From a virus: DNA of 33,416 nucleotides. The notes beneath the pieces were generated by a model. The model ran no database searches. It saw only the letters and a program-made list of their open reading frames with translations, and was not told the origin of the DNA. The first letter of the stretch is position 1, and every line of letters begins with the position of its first letter. Below, piece by piece: positions 23,597 through 31,323 of the stretch. The stretch spans positions 1-33,416 of the IMG/VR virus record IMGVR_UViG_3300037247_000219; one strand, written 5' to 3'. A program made the translations under genes and the position numbers.

Positions 23597-24166
23597 ATGA
23601 TTGAGCAATTGGATACTGAAAATGCAGATAGAGATATTAAAACAGCATATATTGTTTGTTTGACTCATACGCCAAGTACGGTTGAAGCAATGCACTGTCA
23701 AGGGGTCTTATTTTTGGGCGATGGGGCAAAAGACCTTGATGGTACAGGCGGAGCATTCAAGACGAGGGTGACTATTGGCTCACAGGAAAGCGTTGAAAAG
23801 ACTCATACACTAACGGCGGCTAATACTCAGGCATGGATTAAAACTGATAAATTTTTGGTTAAAGCTAATACAGCCGTAACGATTGAAGTCTTATCTCCGA
23901 ACGCCGCTGATACCGATGTAGATGTGACGGCCTATCTTTACGATATGGACCCTTCAGCTATAACGAACGATGACGATGTATTAACTACTTTGGCGACTAC
24001 GCCGAGGGATAGAGCTTTGCAGGTATGGCGACGGTTGTTTAAGGATGTTCAAATTGACCATACAAATTTAACTCTGAAGACCCGTAAGAATAATGGAACA
24101 ACAATAGTAACGACTCAGGTTATTGAAGAGGCGAGTACGATAGAGAGGCAATATGGAGCTACATAA
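23597..24166 (+). CDS. Minor tail-region protein, unknown
   Basis: A 189-residue protein with SD AGAAGGGA. It is beta-rich and Thr/Asp-heavy (TVEAMHCQGVLFLGDGAKDL, ANTAVTIEVLSPNAADTDVD) with a C-terminal part reading IVTTQVIEEASTIERQYGA. The ending resembles small phage appendage proteins that are encoded next to fibres. It lies between tape measure and tip genes and overlaps the next start by one base. No family can be named. Confidence 0.55.
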   Translation: MIEQLDTENADRDIKTAYIVCLTHTPSTVEAMHCQGVLFLGDGAKDLDGTGGAFKTRVTIGSQESVEKTHTLTAANTQAWIKTDKFLVKANTAVTIEVLSPNAADTDVDVTAYLYDMDPSAITNDDDVLTTLATTPRDRALQVWRRLFKDVQIDHTNLTLKTRKNNGTTIVTTQVIEEASTIERQYGAT

Positions 24167-24603
24167 TGAGATTATTCGGTAAAGGCGATAATGTATCCGA
24201 CCATAATGATAGGCCAACATTTCAAATTGAGCCTTTTACACTACGTTTCCATAATGAGTTCCCAATCTTATCGAGGGGAGCAAGTTTCCAGAATTTCACA
24301 CAGGACTCGGCGGTTGATTCTACGATAAGAAGCGAGTTCGAGGATGGAACAATTCTGACAAGGGCGAGATTTACAAGAATGAGAAAGATGTTTAATGTTG
24401 GATATGGATTCCTTACAGCGGCGGATAAGATCTTACTTGAGAATTTACAGACAGCTATAAAAATCGGAGCGAATACATTCTTTTGGACTAATCCAAGTGA
24501 TAGTACAGAGTATGAAGTCAGACTCATTGCGCCGATGAAATTTCAGGTCGAACCAAGAGAGTTTAATTTTCATAATGTTAGATTGAATATGGCTCAGGTA
24601 TGA
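24166..24603 (+). CDS. Tail tip protein, lambda gpM-like
   Basis: A 145-residue protein in the M position (after the tape measure, before the L-like gene). The segment FEDGTILTRARFTRMRKMF, then the WTNPSDSTEYEVRLIAP strand and the C-terminal LNMAQV match the general minor-tail M pattern (DG..R.R, TNP.....Y.VR, C-terminal beta strand). Homology is moderate and the call rests equally on synteny. It overlaps the next gene by ATGA (24600-24603). Confidence 0.68.
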   Translation: MRLFGKGDNVSDHNDRPTFQIEPFTLRFHNEFPILSRGASFQNFTQDSAVDSTIRSEFEDGTILTRARFTRMRKMFNVGYGFLTAADKILLENLQTAIKIGANTFFWTNPSDSTEYEVRLIAPMKFQVEPREFNFHNVRLNMAQV

Positions 24604-25217
24604 AAATATTACCTGCTAACTTAATAGCAGAAAAAAATTTAATGCACAGTCCCGAACCCTGGCTGATTCTCTTGGAGATTACCCTTACAGATGTAGGCCC
24701 AACTATAATTAGGCTGGTTAAAAATACAGAGGATATAGTTTATGACGGCAATACATGGACTGCGTTCCCTTTTAAGTTGTCTATTGTAGAGAGTAACTCA
24801 AAAGGGCAAATACCACAAGTGACTTTGAAAGTCTGTAATATAACGAGATTACTAACTCCATATCTCGAATCGTTGGATGGCGGGATTGGTTCAACTATTA
24901 AGGTGATTGTAGTCAATAATGGTTTGCTTGATGAGGATTATTCGGAGTTGGAACTTGAGTTTTCCGTTATGGACTGCAATGCGGATGCTTACTGGGTGAT
25001 GTGGATATTAGGAATGGCAAATCCTTTGAATCGAAGATTTCCATTATACAGGTTCTTGGCGAATCATTGTAATTGGGTATTTCGCGGAGCGGAATGTGGA
25101 TATGCAGGCTCAGAAACAATATGTGATAGAACATTTGATGACTGTGTGGCAAGGGCTAATACAGCTAATTTCGGCGGCTTTTTGGGAATGCAGAGCGATG
25201 GAATTAGAATTGCATGA
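24600..25217 (+). CDS. Tail tip protein, lambda gpL-like with four-cysteine Fe-S domain
   Basis: A 205-residue protein. The N-terminal beta domain (about 1-150) contains LEITLTDVGPTIIRLVKNTE and YDGNTWTAFPF. The C-terminal domain has four cysteines (C157, C166, C175, C182) in HCNWVFRGAECGY, ETICDRTFDDC and ARANTANFGGF, the pattern of gpL and related tip proteins, where the cysteines hold a [4Fe-4S] cluster. It forms part of the tail tip ring between gpM-like and gpJ-like proteins. Its end lies in the first copy of the 26-bp direct repeat. Confidence 0.85.
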   Translation: MKILPANLIAEKNLMHSPEPWLILLEITLTDVGPTIIRLVKNTEDIVYDGNTWTAFPFKLSIVESNSKGQIPQVTLKVCNITRLLTPYLESLDGGIGSTIKVIVVNNGLLDEDYSELELEFSVMDCNADAYWVMWILGMANPLNRRFPLYRFLANHCNWVFRGAECGYAGSETICDRTFDDCVARANTANFGGFLGMQSDGIRIA

Positions 25218-25222
25218 TTTAT
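25197..25222 (+). repeat. 26-bp direct repeat, left copy
   Basis: Matches 25405-25430 at 25 of 26 positions (one A/G difference), 208 bp apart. This copy encodes the last residues and stop of the gpL-like gene. It contains an out-of-frame ATG that would start the next gene (MELELHDL), showing the ancestral overlap before the small gene was inserted. Confidence 0.85.
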
Positions 25223-25239
25223 AAAATAGGAGATTATCA

Positions 25240-25389
25240 ATGACTTGGAAAGAATTCAAAGAAAGAGTAGAAGAAGCAGGCATCAAAGACAATGACAAAT
25301 TGTTTTATATTGACACCGGAAATTATCCCGACATTGAAGATTTGGGAATAAACACTAACAAGGATGAAGGCTTCTCGGTAGTTGGATAG
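25240..25389 (+). CDS. 49-residue inserted small protein
   Basis: ATG 25240 has a good SD (AATAGGAGA) and the frame ends at TAG 25387-25389. The acidic product starts MTWKEFKERVEEAGIKDNDK and continues LFYIDTGNYPD. Small proteins with this opening recur in phages and prophages without known function. It lies between two copies of a 26-bp direct repeat, in the middle of an otherwise fixed tip-gene order, so it is probably a late insertion. Confidence 0.6.
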   Translation: MTWKEFKERVEEAGIKDNDKLFYIDTGNYPDIEDLGINTNKDEGFSVVG

Positions 25390-25404
25390 ACATAGAAGAT
25401 AATT

Positions 25405-25430
25405 GATGGAATTAGAATTGCGTGATTTAT
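25405..25430 (+). repeat. 26-bp direct repeat, right copy
   Basis: This copy supplies the start of the NlpC/P60 gene (ATG 25406). See the left copy at 25197-25222. Together they bracket the 49-codon gene. Confidence 0.85.
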
Positions 25431-25798
25431 TGACGGCAGAGTTTGAGAAAGACGGCGAGGGGCCGAATTATAATTGCTGGAATCTATGCAGGGAAGTCTA
25501 TCGCAGGGCGGGAAGATTCTTACCGAAATATTCGGAATATATAGCAGAGATTGTGAAACGTAATAACTTGATTCAGGGAATAAAGAATAATGATTTTATA
25601 AAAATTCAAAGACCGGAACAGCTTGCGATTGTGGCTTTTAGATTGAGGCCAAAAGCTATTACTCACATGGGAGTTATTCTTGATAGTTATAGATTTATTC
25701 ACATAAGAAAAAAAACGGGCGTAGCAATCGAGCGTTTGGATATTGGTCGATGGTCGAAAAAAATAGAAGGATTTTATAGATATGTCGGAACTAATTAG
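25406..25798 (+). CDS. NlpC/P60-family tail tip peptidase (gpK-like)
   Basis: A 130-residue protein; ATG 25406 is preferred over the adjacent TTG 25403. The catalytic Cys is in YNCWNLCREVYRRAG (C24), the His in THMGVIL (H87), and a third polar residue in RFIHI (H99). It is a cysteine peptidase cleaving peptidoglycan stem peptides, placed between gpL-like and gpJ-like genes exactly like lambda gpK, so it probably acts during DNA entry rather than lysis. It lacks the JAB/Mov34 domain of full-length lambda K. It overlaps the tip protein gene by 17 bases. Confidence 0.85.
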   Translation: MELELRDLLTAEFEKDGEGPNYNCWNLCREVYRRAGRFLPKYSEYIAEIVKRNNLIQGIKNNDFIKIQRPEQLAIVAFRLRPKAITHMGVILDSYRFIHIRKKTGVAIERLDIGRWSKKIEGFYRYVGTN

Positions 25799-28700
25799 AC
25801 TTGATAATCCATTCAGAAAATATCAAAGGCAGATAATCAAAGTCAATTCCGGAGAGACTGTCGAACAGATTCTTAATAGGGAGTTAAAAGGAAATAAAAG
25901 ATTTGATTGCGAGATAATTACGTTCGTAAATAATCAGGAAATCGCAGAATCAGAAAGGTCAAAAAGGATATTGAATGATGACGAGTTCCTTTTTGTAGTC
26001 CCGAAGGTTGCAGGGGATGATGCAGGAAAAACAATATTGAATATTGGTATTATGTTTGCAACGTTTGGATTTGGCGGTCTTGTAGCACAGGCATTGTGGG
26101 CAGGTCCAATATTGACAATTGGATTGCAAGTAGGATTTATGGTAGGTGGAGCGATGCTTATTAATGCCTTGACACCAGCCCCGAAAATGCCAAGTTCAGG
26201 ATTTATTGATGATGAGCAATCACAATCTTTTGGCTGGAATCCGATAACAATCCAGAGACAGGGAATAGCTATACCACGCCCTTATGGCCTTAATAAAATG
26301 TATGGTAATGTAGTTGCAGCTCATACTGAAAAAGAGACTGATACTTATGAAGAGACTACTATTACAGAAGCTTATTATTATACAACAAGGCAACGATGGA
26401 AGAATGAAATGAGATATCGCCAAGTATCAGTAATAACAGAATTTGACCCTCGCAAAGTCAATTTATATGCTCTGTTTAATTTGGGAATTGGCCCGGTACG
26501 AGAACCTGTAATCGAAGGGACTTTGAGACTTAATGACGAATTGATTGAAAATCTTGATAGTGTTTATTATGAGGCGAGAAGGGGAAATCTCAGGCAACAA
26601 TCAATAAGTTATTTTACCCCGACCAAACTTGAGAGGATTGTTAATCGCCTTATTGTAAATGGAACGCCGGTAACTTATACGACAAAAAATGGTAATTATA
26701 ATGATTTGGAAATTGAGTTATCGTTTCCGCAAGGATTATTCAATGGAAGTGGCGCGGACTTAGCGAACAATACGGTCAATGTGACTGTCGAGATTAAAAA
26801 GACCACTGACACCGCTTGGACATTCCTCGCTAATAATGTAGCGATTACCGATAACGTTGGGAATAAGGTTATTGAGACATATTCGACAGTTGGTGTATTC
26901 ACGGTAGATTATGGAGCGAATTATGATATTCGGATAACAAAAGAAACTACCGAGCGTGATAATATCAGATATGGCGATGACTTATATCTTGATAAAGTTC
27001 GCGAAATAATCGACCATCAATTTATTTATCCGAGACGAGCCTTGGTCGGTGTCAAAGCACTGGCAACAAATCAATTGAGTGGCTCGATAAGATTTAGTTG
27101 TTTGAGTCGTGGTCTATATGTGAGGACTTACGATGGAAGCTGGTCAATAGAATATTCAAATAATCCGGCATGGGTAATTTACGATATATTAACACAACCT
27201 GTTTATACAGGAGAGCATTCACCCTGGTTGGATTTGAAACTGCTTTTGAATTTCAATGGTGCTGATGGGGCGGTAACAACATTGGATGAATCTGAGAAAG
27301 GTCATGTAGTAACTTTTACGGCAACTGCACAGCTTGATACCGCTGAGCAGAAATTTGGCACAGCTTCACTACTATTGAATGGGACTACTGATGACGTGAG
27401 AATGGTGGATAGTCCAAGTTGGGACGTTTTTGATAACATCGTTGATGATTGGACTATTGATTTCTTTGTAAAATTTGTTGACCATGTTGGTTCCGAATAT
27501 TTTATTACTCAATTTGAAGATATTAATAATAGATGGTATTTATCACATGTTCACGGGCAAGGTATAAATTTTATTTTGAAATCCGGTGGTATTAATGTGA
27601 TTGAATTACTGGGTTCGGGAGAGATTGATGATAATGATTGGCATCATATTGCCTTATGTAAAGTTGGAGATGAATATGGGATATATCTTGATGATACACA
27701 GACAGGTTATATTCAGGATACAAGTACTGACATCTTTTCCGCCTTATTTTATATTGGTCAAGCAGGTAATGACACCAGTTGGTTTGACGGGCATATCGAC
27801 CATTTCAGAATAATTAAAAAGAACATTTTTAATGCTGCTCCAGTTGTAGGATTGACCGATACAATTACAGAACCTGCCGCCGAATATACAGACCCCGGCA
27901 ATTCCTATGCAGTAAGCCGATATGATGGCTATAACCCCTCAAAGTTATTGACGGCGGATTTTGAGGAACTTGCCAATTGGTGCGATGATGCGGAAATCAA
28001 TCCAGTGAATTTTGGGATAGCAAGTATTTCTCAGGCGACTCAAGCTATTATAACTACAATATCAAATCATAATCTTAAAGTTGGTGATACTGTTTTATTT
28101 AGAGGCGTCTCTACTACTGGAATGGTTGAATTGATAGATGAGACTATTGCTGTAATATTATCAATAACTAACGATACCACTTTTACAATAGATTTGGATA
28201 CGAGTGCTTATGCTGCTTATGGTTCCAGTAACCCGCTACTTTTAATACATTTTGATGGTGTTAGTAGTTCGACGAGTTTTACCGATGAGATTGGGACACA
28301 TACAATTACTACCATAGGTGATACAAAAGTTTCTGGAACGAAGAAGTTTGGTTCTGGTTCTGGGTTATTTTTTGGAACTGATGATGCTCTATCAATTCCA
28401 GACCATGCTGATTGGGATGTTGTTGCATCTAATGCTGATGACTGGACTATTGATTTGTGGGTTAAGCATACATCTTTAATTGGCACTCAAATATATGTGG
28501 GTCAGATAGAAGCAGGAGACTTTAATTATTGGGATTTAATTTTGTCAAGTGCTATTGATAATGCTGTCCGATTTATAGTTAGGGATACAAGTTCTATTTT
28601 AATTCAAGTAAATACACCTATCAATACAATAAATGACACAAATTGGCATCATATAGCTTTATGTAAGGTTGCTGATGAATATGGAATTTATGTTGATGGT

Positions 28701-30281
28701 GTACAGCTTGCTTATGTTCAAGATGCAAGTGTAGATACTTTTACTGATAAACTTTATATAGGAAGTTATTACGCTACAGCGGTTGGTTATGTTTCTGAAT
28801 TCAAAGGATATATGGATGAGCTTTGTATAATTGACAATAATCGTTTCAACGCAAGTCCTAATTCCGGAAAAACAGATACAATAGTTGTTCCAACAGCCCC
28901 AATAATAATAGGTGTGGGTACGGTTGAAAAATATCAGCCACGTTTTGCTTTCAATGGCATATTCGATACCGATACGAATATGTGGGAAGCGGCTTTGAGT
29001 GTATGTGAGCTAAGTCGGTGCGTTCCTTTTTGGGATGGTGATATAATTCGTTTGGCGATAGACAAGGCTGGCTCATCGGTCTATGCCTTTACTATGGGGA
29101 ACATCCTCAAGGATACATTCAAACAGAAATTCATTCCCACGGCGGAAAGAGCAAGTGAGATTGAAGTTCATTACCGGGATGCTGCAAAGGATTATGTGAG
29201 GATGCCTTTTACGTTGGTGAATGATGATATAGGCAATACGACTTCCAAGACCAGATTGGACTTGTTCGGAATAACCGATACGGATATGGCTAACCGTTTG
29301 GCAGATTTCAAGTTATTACAAAATCTTTATTTGAAAAAGATTGTAATTATAGAGACGGAGATTGAGTCTATATCTTCTACTATTGGCGATATAGTCGATG
29401 TCCAGCATGATGTGACGAATTGGGGGAGTATTGGTTCGGGGGATGATGCTTATACAGGGGGTGGACGGATAGTAGCGGCAAGGCGTGTAATACATGAAGA
29501 ATTGGTAACTAATGGTATTTTTCTGAATTGGACGGGTGGCGATCCTGATAATTGGAATGTATATAATCAAGTTGGTTCTGACCCTGAATGCTCCGAAGTC
29601 GGCACAGGACAGGGACATGGTGGAAGTGGCGGGGGAATGTGTAATCTATATACCAGTGCAGGCGCGAATCTTTATATAACACAAACATTAACCACTGAAG
29701 ATAATCAGGCTTATATAATATCAATAACCGTTGATACTGTTATTGCGGGCGGCGTAAAAATTATTGTCTCGCAAATCCCTAATTCTATTACCTTTGCAAA
29801 TATTACTGCCATAGGAACATATACGTTTAATCTTATAGCAAGAGAGACGACCCCTTTATTATCAATTTTTAGGGTAGGCACAACCGATGTAACTATATCA
29901 AGTATTTCAGTTAAGGCCGTCAATGCCACATCGACAAATGCTAATGAGGTTATCACAATTGAGGGAGATATATATTTCAATGATGCAGACTGGCAAGGTG
30001 GTTCGACAACTTATAAGTTGCTTGTGAAATCAGCGAGTGATGCTGTTCCTGAGAGCAGAACGATTATAGGAGTAACCGAAAGTTCTGTTGAAGGAGGGAC
30101 ATTCGATATAACAGTATCGGGCATTTTTACGGCTGAATCGAAAAGAGATGATGTTTGGGCTGCTGGGGTCGAAGATTTAGAAACGAATAAATATAGGATT
30201 CTGGACATTAGGCGTACCGAAGAAAACCGGGCCGAGATTACAATGATTGAATACAATAGTAATGTATATGCAAATGATTAA
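25782..30281 (+). CDS. Tail tip attachment protein: gpI-like start fused to gpJ-like body with LamG and jelly-roll insertions
   Basis: A 1499-residue protein. Residues 1-~80 look like the ubiquitin-like fold of gpI (IIKVNSGETVEQILNREL), followed by a Gly/Ala hydrophobic stretch (about 85-135). The gpJ-like body follows (SYFTPTKLERIVN, VIYDILTQPVYTGEHSPW, YNPSKLLTADFEELANWCDD, AALSVCELSRCVPFWDGD). Inserted in it are LamG-like domain 1 (about 484-695), LamG-like domain 2 (about 816-1035), both with DDWTID and a WHHIALCKV-x-DEYGIY motif, and a carbohydrate-binding jelly-roll-like segment (about 1240-1380; NGIFLNWTGGDPDNWNV). The protein makes the distal tip and binds the host receptor; the inserted domains probably read surface glycans. 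Confidence 0.88.
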   Translation: MSELIRLDNPFRKYQRQIIKVNSGETVEQILNRELKGNKRFDCEIITFVNNQEIAESERSKRILNDDEFLFVVPKVAGDDAGKTILNIGIMFATFGFGGLVAQALWAGPILTIGLQVGFMVGGAMLINALTPAPKMPSSGFIDDEQSQSFGWNPITIQRQGIAIPRPYGLNKMYGNVVAAHTEKETDTYEETTITEAYYYTTRQRWKNEMRYRQVSVITEFDPRKVNLYALFNLGIGPVREPVIEGTLRLNDELIENLDSVYYEARRGNLRQQSISYFTPTKLERIVNRLIVNGTPVTYTTKNGNYNDLEIELSFPQGLFNGSGADLANNTVNVTVEIKKTTDTAWTFLANNVAITDNVGNKVIETYSTVGVFTVDYGANYDIRITKETTERDNIRYGDDLYLDKVREIIDHQFIYPRRALVGVKALATNQLSGSIRFSCLSRGLYVRTYDGSWSIEYSNNPAWVIYDILTQPVYTGEHSPWLDLKLLLNFNGADGAVTTLDESEKGHVVTFTATAQLDTAEQKFGTASLLLNGTTDDVRMVDSPSWDVFDNIVDDWTIDFFVKFVDHVGSEYFITQFEDINNRWYLSHVHGQGINFILKSGGINVIELLGSGEIDDNDWHHIALCKVGDEYGIYLDDTQTGYIQDTSTDIFSALFYIGQAGNDTSWFDGHIDHFRIIKKNIFNAAPVVGLTDTITEPAAEYTDPGNSYAVSRYDGYNPSKLLTADFEELANWCDDAEINPVNFGIASISQATQAIITTISNHNLKVGDTVLFRGVSTTGMVELIDETIAVILSITNDTTFTIDLDTSAYAAYGSSNPLLLIHFDGVSSSTSFTDEIGTHTITTIGDTKVSGTKKFGSGSGLFFGTDDALSIPDHADWDVVASNADDWTIDLWVKHTSLIGTQIYVGQIEAGDFNYWDLILSSAIDNAVRFIVRDTSSILIQVNTPINTINDTNWHHIALCKVADEYGIYVDGVQLAYVQDASVDTFTDKLYIGSYYATAVGYVSEFKGYMDELCIIDNNRFNASPNSGKTDTIVVPTAPIIIGVGTVEKYQPRFAFNGIFDTDTNMWEAALSVCELSRCVPFWDGDIIRLAIDKAGSSVYAFTMGNILKDTFKQKFIPTAERASEIEVHYRDAAKDYVRMPFTLVNDDIGNTTSKTRLDLFGITDTDMANRLADFKLLQNLYLKKIVIIETEIESISSTIGDIVDVQHDVTNWGSIGSGDDAYTGGGRIVAARRVIHEELVTNGIFLNWTGGDPDNWNVYNQVGSDPECSEVGTGQGHGGSGGGMCNLYTSAGANLYITQTLTTEDNQAYIISITVDTVIAGGVKIIVSQIPNSITFANITAIGTYTFNLIARETTPLLSIFRVGTTDVTISSISVKAVNATSTNANEVITIEGDIYFNDADWQGGSTTYKLLVKSASDAVPESRTIIGVTESSVEGGTFDITVSGIFTAESKRDDVWAAGVEDLETNKYRILDIRRTEENRAEITMIEYNSNVYAND

Positions 30282-30291
30282 GGAATAAGAA

Positions 30292-30591
30292 ATGGCATCA
30301 CTCGAAGAAATGGACGGAAAGCTTGATAGAATAATCACAAGCGTAGCAAAAATTGAACAGAGGTGCATTGACAGAGGCGTAACGATTGACGGCCATAGGA
30401 AGACTTTGTATGGCAACGATGGCACAGGAGGGGTAGTTGCGAAGGTAAATACATTGAATGGCATAAATACAACTAAAGAGAAATGGGCAATGCGGATAAT
30501 TGGGCCAATAATCTCGGCTCTTGTAATAGCCGCTTTGTTTGGCTTGTTTGCTATGTGGAAATTTTCAGAAATTAAGGAATTAACGAAATGA
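30292..30591 (+). CDS. Coiled-coil plus single-membrane-span protein
   Basis: A 99-residue protein with SD AAGGAATAAG. Residues 1-~30 are a charged helix (LEEMDGKLDRIITSVAKIEQ); after a short polar region a transmembrane helix runs about 68-90 (AMRIIGPIISALVIAALFGL). The layout (cytoplasmic coiled coil with a C-terminal span) is common in phage genes after the tip, such as hemolysin XhlA-type lysis helpers. It overlaps the next gene by ATGA. The holin-partner role is inferred from topology and place. Confidence 0.65.
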   Translation: MASLEEMDGKLDRIITSVAKIEQRCIDRGVTIDGHRKTLYGNDGTGGVVAKVNTLNGINTTKEKWAMRIIGPIISALVIAALFGLFAMWKFSEIKELTK

Positions 30592-30791
30592 ATGAAGAAA
30601 ATAAAAAGCCTAAAATCGTAGGTTGGCGAAAAATGGGAATCGGCATTGGTGCGATAACAGCATTATCTCTTAATCCCACGATAGATTTCAAGATAGCAGC
30701 TATCATTGGGACAATCGCTATAATTGGAATTATCACACAAGGCATTTTAGATTATCGAAAAAATATTCAACACAAAGGAGAAACGAAATGA
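30588..30791 (+). CDS. Small two-span membrane protein, holin-like
   Basis: A 67-residue protein with a basic N-terminus (MNEENKKPKIVGWRKM), two hydrophobic segments (about 17-28 and 34-53; AAIIGTIAIIGIITQGIL) and a basic C-terminus. Its size, charge distribution and position between a membrane coiled-coil gene and a lipoprotein gene fit a holin. No endolysin gene is visible in the window, so the assignment remains tentative. Coupled to both neighbours by ATGA. Confidence 0.5.
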   Translation: MNEENKKPKIVGWRKMGIGIGAITALSLNPTIDFKIAAIIGTIAIIGIITQGILDYRKNIQHKGETK

Positions 30792-31171
30792 AGAAAAGGC
30801 TACTTATAACAATTATATTACTCGTACTCGTTGCGGGATGCTCACCTGGGAGACAGTTGGCGATTGATATTTCGATAGAGAATGTCAAGAACGCAGAAAC
30901 CATAAAGGAAATATCCCTAAACTGTCTATCTGTCTGGCCGATTCAATCTGGTTTTATAAAAGGCGCTCTCGGCGATAGAATAAATGAGCTTCCAGGCGAG
31001 GCTATCAAAGCAATAGAGGAACTCGACCTCTTGGCAGAGCAGGCAGAGCAAACAGATTACGAGTTAGGTCTGTTCTTAGGTCTGAAAGTACGTTTGTTAA
31101 GTTCGGTGGTTCGGATAGCCCTTGAAAAATATGCGCCGAATATAGGCGAATATTTATCTCTTGTTTTTTAG
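30788..31171 (+). CDS. Lipoprotein, possible lysis-accessory protein
   Basis: A 127-residue protein with a lipoprotein signal: MKKRLLITIILLVLVAGC, where LVAGC is a lipobox with Cys18 as the lipidated residue. The mature part is helical and acidic (AIKAIEELDLLAEQAEQ). It is coupled to the holin-like gene by ATGA and is the last gene before the terminator at 31199. An outer-membrane spanin or a superinfection-exclusion lipoprotein would both fit; the Pro-rich part of classical o-spanins is absent. Confidence 0.65.
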   Translation: MKKRLLITIILLVLVAGCSPGRQLAIDISIENVKNAETIKEISLNCLSVWPIQSGFIKGALGDRINELPGEAIKAIEELDLLAEQAEQTDYELGLFLGLKVRLLSSVVRIALEKYAPNIGEYLSLVF

Positions 31172-31198
31172 CTTTTCATCCTCTCCTCCTTTAAGAAG

Positions 31199-31230
31199 TG
31201 GTCAGGGTTCCGGCTCTGGCCATTTTTTTT
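31199..31230 (+). terminator. Intrinsic terminator at the end of the tail/lysis operon
   Basis: TGGTCAG (31199-31205) pairs with CTGGCCA (31216-31222), with one G-U pair and two more possible closing pairs inside. Eight T follow (31223-31230). It separates the late transcript from the independently promoted Ro60 unit. Confidence 0.85.
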
Positions 31231-31251
31231 ATATTATATTTGAGAATAATA

Positions 31252-31280
31252 TTGACACGGGTTCAAGTTTATGGTATAAT
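31252..31280 (+). promoter_or_regulatory. Consensus sigma70 promoter of the Ro60-Y RNA unit
   Basis: TTGACA (31252-31257) and TATAAT (31275-31280) are exact consensus hexamers with the optimal 17-bp spacer. The predicted transcript starts near 31287, giving a leader of about 37 bases to ATG 31324 with SD AAGGAG (31312-31317). This is the best promoter in the window and does not need phage factors. Confidence 0.9.
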
Positions 31281-31323
31281 AATTGATAATAGAGTATTGA
31301 AAAATTGAATAAGGAGTGTAAAA

